Under the pieces are notes generated by a model. The model saw nothing but the letters and a program-made list of their open reading frames with translations, was not told where the DNA came from and did no database searches. The translations under genes were made by a program, and so were the position numbers. Source: Candidatus Doudnabacteria bacterium (lineage in GTDB: Bacteria > Patescibacteriota > Doudnabacteria > UBA920 > 2-01-FULL-50-11). From it: a stretch of 6,742 bases of DNA. The stretch is from positions 1-6,742 of the forward strand of contig JACQJK010000007.1 of NCBI GenBank assembly GCA_016205055.1, in the 5' to 3' direction. This document shows positions 1 to 4,651 of this stretch, piece after piece. The number at the start of each line of letters is the position of its first letter. Within the stretch, counting starts at the first letter, position 1.

Positions 1-920
1 AGCATGATGTTCATAATCCCAATGCCGCCGACCAGCAAGGCCACGCCGGCCATCACCGTCAAAAACAGCCGCAATGAATCGGTAATGTTGGTTAAAACCT
101 TGATTGCCTCGGCAAGCGCCATCACGGAAAAATCCGCGTCTTCTTCTTTGGCTATTTTGTGGCGTTCGCGAAGCAGTAGCCGGATTTCCGCGATGATCTG
201 CTTAACGTCGCTGTCCGGCTCGACTTTGGCGCGGATAAACTGCAAATATTTGATGCCCAGCAACTGACGCTGGCCCACGAGCAAAGGCACAAACACTTGG
301 TCGTCTTGGTTTTGGAAAGCCACCGTGCCCTGTTTACTCGCCACTCCGACCACCACAAAGGGAACGCTTTTTATTTTCACCACCTGACCCAAAGGATCGG
401 TGTTGCCAAACAATAAATCCTTAATATCGTAGCCCAGAACCATAACGTTAGCGGCGCTTGTCTCTTCTTGCTCTTCAAAAAAACGGCCGCTTTCCATTTC
501 AAGATCGTGCAAAACCGGGTAACTGGCTTGGGTGGCGGTGAAAAAAGTATCCACATTTTCATTTTTCCAAACTAAAGTCGCGCTGCCCCGGACAAAGCCC
601 GCGACTGCTTGAATGTCGGGGAAACGAGTCCGGTTTGCGAGTGCTTCCGCGTCTTGGTTGGTTAAAGTCGTGACCTGCACGCCGAACACGGCGGCGGGCG
701 GGCCGCTTTCGTCACTTTTTCCCGGCAACACGCCAATCAAATTGGTGCCGAGTTTGGTAATCTGCGACAAAACCAAGTGTTGCGCGCCGGCCCCCATAGC
801 GACGATTAAAATTACGCCCGCAACACCGATGACGATTCCTAAAATGGTAAGCAGGGTCCGGGCTTTCCTGGCTTTCATCGTCCGCAATACCGCGCGCAGG
901 TTAATCAAGAGAAAACTCAT
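1..920 (-). CDS. MacB/FtsX-type ABC transporter permease, C-terminus cut by window edge
   Basis: Membrane permease of a MacB-type ABC exporter, expected to work with the adjacent ATPase and adaptor to move a substrate (macrolide, peptide, lipid or protein; not predictable here) out of the cytoplasmic membrane. The frame starting at the ATG at 920 was read by hand and is open through all 306 codons to the edge. Residues 1-20 are a short basic cytoplasmic stretch. Residues 22-46 form the first membrane helix, with the family-typical TLLTILGIVIGVAGVI. Residues about 48-265 form the extracytoplasmic MacB_PCD-like domain. Residues 284-306 enter the second helix, ending in GGIGIMNIM, a MacB hallmark. 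The family is usually near 400 residues, so about 100 residues and two helices lie outside the window. The start is 4 bases after the ATPase stop, with only a weak, distant GAAGAG as ribosome site, so translational coupling is likely. Met15 is a possible but less likely start. Confidence 0.93.
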   Translation of the reverse strand, partial: MSFLLINLRAVLRTMKARKARTLLTILGIVIGVAGVILIVAMGAGAQHLVLSQITKLGTNLIGVLPGKSDESGPPAAVFGVQVTTLTNQDAEALANRTRFPDIQAVAGFVRGSATLVWKNENVDTFFTATQASYPVLHDLEMESGRFFEEQEETSAANVMVLGYDIKDLLFGNTDPLGQVVKIKSVPFVVVGVASKQGTVAFQNQDDQVFVPLLVGQRQLLGIKYLQFIRAKVEPDSDVKQIIAEIRLLLRERHKIAKEEDADFSVMALAEAIKVLTNITDSLRLFLTVMAGVALLVGGIGIMNIM

Positions 921-924
921 GTTT

Positions 925-1641
925 TTAATTTTTTAACTCTTCGCCGTCGTGCGCGATTCTCCGCGCGGCGACTTGTTCGTCCGCAACGATTCTTCCGTCA
1001 CGCAGGCGAATCACCCGCTTGGCGTACTGCGCAGTGTCTAATTCGTGCGTTACTAAAACAATGGTTTTGCCGGAATCGTTTAAGCGTTGAAGAATCTGCA
1101 TCACCGCAGCCCCGGATTTGGAATCCAAATTTCCGGTGGGCTCATCGGCGAAAATAACTTTTGGTTCACAGACCAACGCCCGCGCAACCGCCACGCGCTG
1201 CTTTTCTCCCCCGGAAATCTGGTTGGTAAAATAGTCAAGCCGGTGCGCCAGCCCAACCGCTTCCAGCGCTCGCCTGGCCAGCTCGTCATGATTTTCTTTC
1301 TCGCTGTACACCAACGGCAATTTGACGTTTTCCAAAACCGTGGTGCGCGGCAACAGATTAAACGCCTGAAATACAAACCCCACCTCGCGATTGCGGATTC
1401 TGGCCAACTCGGAATCGCTGAATCCGCCGGTATCATTGCCCGAAAACTCGAAACGTCCGGAAGTCGGCCGGTCCAAAAAACCCAAAATGTGCATCAAAGT
1501 GGACTTTCCCGACCCCGACGGACCCATAATCGCCACGAATTCTCCGGAGTTGATGTCAAAAGTTAACCCGAACAGAACGCGGGTCACCACTTCGTCATTG
1601 ACGTATTCTTTTTTTAGATCCACCACCCGAAAGAGCGACAT
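925..1641 (-). CDS. MacB/LolD-type ABC transporter ATP-binding protein
   Basis: Cytoplasmic ATPase of the exporter; it hydrolyses ATP to drive the permease encoded next. At 238 residues it has the full-length size of a stand-alone LolD/MacB-type ATPase. All nucleotide-binding motifs are intact: Walker A GPSGSGKST (40-48), Q-loop Gln92 in VFQAFNLLP, signature SGGEKQR (143-149), Walker B VIFADEP (162-168) with catalytic Glu167, D-loop GNLDSKSG (170-177) and switch His199. The stretch FNLLPRTTVLENVKLPL after the Q-loop is typical of the MacB/LolD subfamily. In E. coli MacB this domain is fused to the permease; here they are separate, as is usual in Gram-positive and candidate-phyla homologues. 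The ATG at 1641 lies 7 bases after the adaptor stop, and its AAGGAAG ribosome site lies in the last adaptor codons. The substrate cannot be inferred. Confidence 0.97.
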   Translation of the reverse strand: MSLFRVVDLKKEYVNDEVVTRVLFGLTFDINSGEFVAIMGPSGSGKSTLMHILGFLDRPTSGRFEFSGNDTGGFSDSELARIRNREVGFVFQAFNLLPRTTVLENVKLPLVYSEKENHDELARRALEAVGLAHRLDYFTNQISGGEKQRVAVARALVCEPKVIFADEPTGNLDSKSGAAVMQILQRLNDSGKTIVLVTHELDTAQYAKRVIRLRDGRIVADEQVAARRIAHDGEELKN

Positions 1642-1648
1642 ATCGTCA

Positions 1649-3217
1649 TTACTTCCTTGAGGCTAATGTCACAATTTCTTGACCTTCTTCAAGTCCGGAT
1701 GTTACCTCAACATATCCGCCATCCGCTTCCAAGCCGAGCTCAATTTTTTGCTCGCGAATGTTTTTCTTCTTTGCCCCCACGATAACTTGCGCGTATTTGC
1801 CGTCATTCTTTACAACCACCGCCCGCAAGGGAATCGCCAATGCGCCAACTCGTTCTCCGGTGACAATTCCAAGGTTCGCCGTCATGCCGGGCTTAATCTC
1901 GGAAAGCTGATCAAGCGCAAAGGTTGCTTTATAATTCACAATGCCGGAAACAACCGTCGAGGCCGGATCAATAAATTCCACCCGCGCCGCATACTTTTTC
2001 TCCAGGCCCAGCGCGTCGTAAGTGACTTCCACGTTTTGTCCGACAACCACGTCTTGAATGTTCGCCTCGCTGACGTTTGCCTCAAGATGCAAGTTGTTAA
2101 CGTCCTGCAAGACCACCACTGGCGACAGCGTTTCGGAAAGTTCGCCAACCTTAACATCCACTCCGGTAACAGTTCCGTCGGCGGGGGCGCGCAAAACGGT
2201 TTTTTCCAAAGCGGCTTCAGCGGCTTGCACTTGGGCGTGGGCTGAAAGCACTTGGGCGTAAGCCACCGCTAAATCCTCTTGTCTTGCTCCGGCGAGCTTC
2301 AGGTTCAAAGACGCTTCGGCTTGGGCCAAACTGCTTTGCGCAGCGTTTATGGCATTGCGCAACCCAGTCAAAGTTTCCGTCTGGTTTTCCCGAGCCGCGA
2401 GGTATCCGTTCAGATCGTCCAAGTAGGTGCTGGATTGAGAGTTCGGAATCGGCACTCGCCAGGTATCTACCGCCGACATACTCCCAGCCGTGCTGAATGT
2501 TATATACAGCCCTTTTGCGCCGAGCGGCAACGCCACCCCCCGGGTGATTAAGCGCGAATCAATCTCCAACCCGGAAACATTGTAATAAAAAGTGCCCTGG
2601 CCGGTGGACAAGAGGGTAATTTTGTATTCCCCCTCGTCTATCCCAGTGTAAGTGCCAGATAAGGTCGCGGTAAAACTGGAATCAAAAATCCCTTCTCGTA
2701 TGGCGGCCAGCCCGGAATTGAGTAACGACTTGTAAGCGTTATCAATCAAAACCCGCTGCTCACTAACCGCCGCCTCATAGGCGGCCTGGGCGTTGTCTAA
2801 TGCGGTTTCGGCTGCATCCACGGCTGCGCGGGCTACTTTTATGTCAGGGTCGGAGTTACCGGCGACCAGCTTGTCATAACTGGCTTGCGCCGACGCCCGG
2901 CCGGCGCGGGCTTGGGTTAAGGAAGCCGACTCGTCTTTTTGGTCCAAGGTTACTAAAACCTGCCCTTTTCTGACTTTGTCCCCCACCTTAATGTTTACCT
3001 GGCTAACAATACCGCTTGACGGCATACTTAAATCCAAATCCACGGCGCTTACCACCTGGCCCGTCGCCAACACGGTCTGTTTTAAATCTCGCCGTTCAAC
3101 TTTGCCGATCACCAGCTCTTCCCCACCACCTCTTGCTCTGATCACGACAACTACCGCCGTTATTAACACCGCCACGGCGGCGATGATGAATTTTTTGCTT
3201 CGGAAAAAATTACCCAT
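1649..3217 (-). CDS. HlyD/MacA-like periplasmic-adaptor-type subunit with an inserted beta-rich domain
   Basis: Membrane-fusion (adaptor) subunit of the ABC exporter, anchored in the membrane and acting outside it. Residues 7-9 are basic and 10-27 form an uncleaved signal-anchor helix (IIAAVAVLITAVVVV); no lipobox cysteine is present. Residues about 33-60 begin the beta-barrel, and 64-92 form the first lipoyl half (GIVSQVNIKVGDKVRKGQVL). Residues about 93-180 form an Ala/Gln/Asp-rich helix, and 263-340 the returning helix. Residues 341-372 are the second lipoyl half (TVLRAPADGTVTGVDVKVGE), 376-455 the barrel, and 456-522 the membrane-proximal domain. MacA-type adaptors are usually near 370-400 residues. 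The extra length comes mainly from residues about 180-260, rich in Gly, Thr, Ser and aromatics and predicted to be beta-strand, sitting where the hairpin tip would normally contact TolC. The only in-frame start is the ATG at 3217; a stop lies ten codons upstream. No clear ribosome site is seen. Confidence 0.93.
   Translation of the reverse strand: MGNFFRSKKFIIAAVAVLITAVVVVIRARGGGEELVIGKVERRDLKQTVLATGQVVSAVDLDLSMPSSGIVSQVNIKVGDKVRKGQVLVTLDQKDESASLTQARAGRASAQASYDKLVAGNSDPDIKVARAAVDAAETALDNAQAAYEAAVSEQRVLIDNAYKSLLNSGLAAIREGIFDSSFTATLSGTYTGIDEGEYKITLLSTGQGTFYYNVSGLEIDSRLITRGVALPLGAKGLYITFSTAGSMSAVDTWRVPIPNSQSSTYLDDLNGYLAARENQTETLTGLRNAINAAQSSLAQAEASLNLKLAGARQEDLAVAYAQVLSAHAQVQAAEAALEKTVLRAPADGTVTGVDVKVGELSETLSPVVVLQDVNNLHLEANVSEANIQDVVVGQNVEVTYDALGLEKKYAARVEFIDPASTVVSGIVNYKATFALDQLSEIKPGMTANLGIVTGERVGALAIPLRAVVVKNDGKYAQVIVGAKKKNIREQKIELGLEADGGYVEVTSGLEEGQEIVTLASRK
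1652..1658 (-). promoter_or_regulatory. Ribosome binding site of the ATPase gene
   Basis: AAGGAAG on the minus strand lies ten bases before the ATG at 1641, inside the last codons of the adaptor gene. It supports this start and suggests coupled translation. A nearer ATG at 1649 overlaps the adaptor stop but is in a different frame. Confidence 0.6.
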
Positions 3218-3248
3218 ATTCTTGGATGTGCTTTTGCAGATCGATTAA

Positions 3249-3545
3249 TTAATTCTTACTAAGCAGGTCCAAAACTTCTGCGGCGCGTTTTTTGAATTGC
3301 CTTTTTATAAAGCCAAATTTGACTTTGGAAATATTTTTGAGCAGAAATTCTACGACTTCGTGCAGATCTTCGGCCCTCATTAACCCCAAGGCCTTGCCCA
3401 TTTTGCCCAAAACTACCAAACGGTCTCCGGCTTTAATCCTCAAATCCCGCCGGGCTGCCACGGGGATGACCACTTGCCCTTTACTGCCGACTATGGTGGT
3501 GCCGTAAATTTTGTCCTTCTTGTAAAGCTCCGAAAGTGCGCGCAT
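3249..3545 (-). CDS. AbrB/SpoVT/MazE-fold transcriptional regulator heading the exporter operon
   Basis: Small DNA-binding protein of 98 residues. Residues about 14-57 match the swapped-hairpin AbrB/MazE N-terminal fold, with the diagnostic run TTIVGSKGQVVIPVAARRDL followed by IKAGDRLVVL. In this fold a dimer of hairpins binds DNA. Residues 58-98 are predicted helical (EDLHEVVEFLLKNISKVKF, then a basic stretch KRQFKKR) and may be a dimerisation or effector segment. The gene is first in the operon, 31 bases before the adaptor. A near-consensus promoter and a 22-bp inverted repeat lie upstream, so autoregulation of the exporter operon is the simplest inference. The ATG at 3545 is the only standard start in reach, although the frame stays open upstream; no Shine-Dalgarno sequence is visible. 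An antitoxin role is possible for the fold, but no toxin gene is adjacent. Confidence 0.88.
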   Translation of the reverse strand: MRALSELYKKDKIYGTTIVGSKGQVVIPVAARRDLRIKAGDRLVVLGKMGKALGLMRAEDLHEVVEFLLKNISKVKFGFIKRQFKKRAAEVLDLLSKN

Positions 3546-3573
3546 ATTCAGTGAAGTTACTTTTAAAGTTTCA

Positions 3574-3595
3574 ATTTCATTCTTAAGTATGAAAT
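3574..3595. promoter_or_regulatory. 22-bp inverted repeat, candidate operator of the AbrB-like regulator
   Basis: The arms ATTTCAT and ATGAAAT are exact reverse complements around a central CTTAAG palindrome; only one base pair in the 22 fails to match. It lies about 4-25 bases downstream of the transcription start predicted from the minus-strand promoter, a standard position for a repressor operator. An mRNA hairpin is possible, but the stem is AT-rich and weak. Assignment to the AbrB-like protein is inference from position. Confidence 0.55.
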
Positions 3596-3604
3596 GTTCA
3601 ACTA

Positions 3605-3633
3605 ATCATACTTTATTCGCGCAAATCCGTCAA
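3605..3633 (-). promoter_or_regulatory. Sigma70-type promoter of the regulator-exporter operon
   Basis: On the minus strand, a -35 box TTGACG (3633-3628, 5 of 6 to consensus) and a -10 box TATGAT (3610-3605, 5 of 6) are separated by exactly 17 bases. The predicted start of transcription is near 3598, giving a leader of about 52 bases before the ATG at 3545. The spacer contains ATTCGCGCAAAT, which resembles the core of the nearby 30-bp palindrome. Confidence 0.7.
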
Positions 3634-3686
3634 GCCAATCAAAAATTTTCTTACCGCCATTCCTCAACGCAACCCCATCTAAACAC

Positions 3687-3716
3687 TATGCTCTAATTCG
3701 CGCGAATTAGAGCATA
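3687..3716. repeat. Perfect 30-bp palindrome
   Basis: The left half TATGCTCTAATTCGC is followed directly by its exact reverse complement, with no spacer. There is no T-tract on either side and no gene reads into it, so it is not a normal intrinsic terminator. It lies about 54 bp upstream of the minus-strand -35 box and about 156 bp upstream of the plus-strand one. A protein-binding operator or a cruciform-forming site are the likeliest explanations. Confidence 0.75.
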
Positions 3717-3872
3717 TCCGGGATAGCAAAATGATGACTCGAATCTTCGCAACGAGGCATACAAATTCTGTTTGACCCCTCCCCTGCTGTGCTGGCGGTG
3801 GCATAAAACACTTTAACAAAAAAATCTGTTTACTGACTCGGCCGATGCTACGGTCAAAATTAAATGTTCCGC

Positions 3873-3901
3873 TTGACTCAAAAACAAAAAAATGCTAGAT
3901 T
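3873..3901 (+). promoter_or_regulatory. Sigma70-type promoter of the deaminase gene
   Basis: A -35 box TTGACT (3873-3878, 5 of 6) and a -10 box TAGATT (3896-3901, 4 of 6) are separated by 17 bases. A TG one base before the -10 box makes an extended -10. The spacer is A-rich. Transcription would start near 3908, only about 19 bases before the ATG at 3927. Confidence 0.6.
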
Positions 3902-3917
3902 ACTGCATTCTATATCC

Positions 3918-3922
3918 GGAGG
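3918..3922 (+). promoter_or_regulatory. Ribosome binding site that fixes the deaminase start
   Basis: GGAGG lies four bases before the ATG at 3927, the strongest such site in the window. It shows that translation begins in the frame of 3927, not in the frame that encodes the deaminase domain, and so exposes the frameshift described for this gene. Confidence 0.75.
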
Positions 3923-3926
3923 AAAC

Positions 3927-4510
3927 ATGAGTACTGCAACTTGGGGAGTAACCGACTGGCTTCGCGAGCACTCGGAAATTCTGGATCCGCGCAGAGCAGT
4001 CAGCGACCAAGAACACCTGAACACCTGCAAAGATACTTGGATCTGCGAGAACACCTCGTCTTGCGCGCGGCAGCCGCGGCAGCGCAGGCCTTATCCTATC
4101 GCAACTTCCGCGTGGGCTGCGCCGTTTATGCCTGGAAGCCGTGGCGAGAAGGTGATGACTTAGCCAATTACCTCGGCGCGCGCTGGCGGGTGTTTACCGG
4201 CGCCAACTTGAAACCAGACCCCGATACGCAGAAATTCTGCGCAGAACGGTCCGCGATCAACGCCTCGCGCAGCGCGGGATACACCAAGATCATCGGCTTC
4301 GCGGTTGTAGGCAAACCGCAGCCCGACGACGAAAGCGGCCTTACCCACTCCACCTTGCATCCGTGCGGCGTATGCCGCAGAACACTTGGCGCGCTGCCGG
4401 AGGTAAGCGGCGAAACCAGAGTGTTGACGGGATCCCCGCAAGACCAAGACATCCTGGTTCATGAGTTCAGTTTTGAGGAGCTGTTAGCGCTCCACGGAAC
4501 CCGTATTTGA
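3927..4510 (+). pseudogene. Cytidine-deaminase-family gene, frameshifted by an 8-bp tandem duplication
   Basis: The domain is a zinc-dependent cytidine deaminase fold, which hydrolyses cytidine-type substrates to uridine-type products in the cytoplasm. The start ATG with its GGAGG site opens one frame, giving MSTATWGVTDWLREHSEIL and ending usefully near codon 31. The deaminase domain follows in the -1 frame to the TGA at 4508-4510. Removing one copy of the repeated aacacctg (4012-4027) joins the two frames into a 191-residue protein with DQEHLQRYLDLREHL across the join. In that restored protein, CAE (102-104) supplies a zinc Cys and the catalytic Glu, and PCGVC (143-147) supplies the other two Cys ligands. 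SYRNFRVGCAVYAW (54-67) matches the start of the fold. Classical tetrameric Cdd is near 130 residues; this one has about 40 extra N-terminal residues and an insertion at 68-85. As written, translation stops at 4163 without the active site. A sequencing or assembly error is possible. The exact substrate is unknown. Confidence 0.82.
4011..4027 (+). repeat. 8-bp tandem duplication inside the deaminase gene
   Basis: Two adjacent copies of aacacctg (4012-4019 and 4020-4027), with the preceding g also fitting the period, give a 17-base tract of period 8. One copy too many shifts the reading frame. This is the pattern expected from replication slippage or a local assembly error. Confidence 0.9.
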
Positions 4511-4528
4511 GATGCAAAAAATCGCTCG

Positions 4529-4562
4529 AGCTCGCATATCGAAAGCGAGCTTTTATTTTTTT
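4529..4562 (+). terminator. Intrinsic terminator after the deaminase gene
   Basis: A 7-bp stem AGCTCGC/GCGAGCT (4529-4535 with 4545-4551) closes a 9-base loop and is followed by a T-rich run (TTTATTTTTTT). It begins 18 bases after the stop codon. On the minus strand, an alternative stem (TCGCT/AGCGA) followed by six T at 4521-4516 could also terminate the converging gene, so it may act in both directions. Confidence 0.82.
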
Positions 4563-4607
4563 ATGAGGGCGAAGCGGCCCATACCCCATGGCGCTTGCCG
4601 AATCGGA

Positions 4608-4636
4608 CCGCCTCGGGGGCTTTCTGCCGGAGGCGG
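4608..4636. other. GC-rich hairpin between convergent genes
   Basis: CCGCCTC (4608-4614) pairs with GAGGCGG (4630-4636), and an inner GGC/GCC pair encloses a TTTCT loop. It lies 15 bases after the minus-strand stop at 4652. No T-tract follows on either strand, so it is not a standard intrinsic terminator. It may protect the 3' end of the minus-strand transcript. Confidence 0.5.
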
Positions 4637-4651
4637 ACTTTAAATTTCCCA

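Larger units (their letters stand above)
3546..3926. other. Divergent intergenic regulatory region
   Basis: These 381 bases between the divergent regulator and deaminase genes contain no credible gene. They hold two outward-facing promoters (3605-3633 minus, 3873-3901 plus), a 22-bp inverted repeat (3574-3595) and a 30-bp perfect palindrome (3687-3716). The middle part, about 3718-3865, shows nothing I can name beyond short, unconvincing inverted repeats such as CCG/CGG around 3842-3853. Confidence 0.7.

Noticed and set aside
1087..1566. 159-codon open frame on the plus strand
   Set aside because: Antisense to the ATPase gene, whose every motif is intact; no independent support.
1679..2245. 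188-codon open frame on the plus strand
   Set aside because: It lies wholly opposite the adaptor gene, has no recognisable domain or ribosome site, and has the irregular composition of an antisense shadow.
3249..3545. MazE-like antitoxin of a toxin-antitoxin pair
   Set aside because: The fold fits, but the next gene is an exporter adaptor and no small toxin frame lies on either side.
3687..3716. Intrinsic terminator
   Set aside because: The palindrome has no following T-tract on either strand and no upstream gene pointing at it.
3768..3815. Second plus-strand promoter (TTGACC with TAAAAC)
   Set aside because: The spacing between the boxes is about 26 bases, far outside the workable range.
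4011..4040. Programmed -1 ribosomal frameshift in the deaminase gene
   Set aside because: The frame change is formally -1, but no slippery heptamer or downstream stem is visible, and the 8-bp tandem duplication explains the shift exactly.
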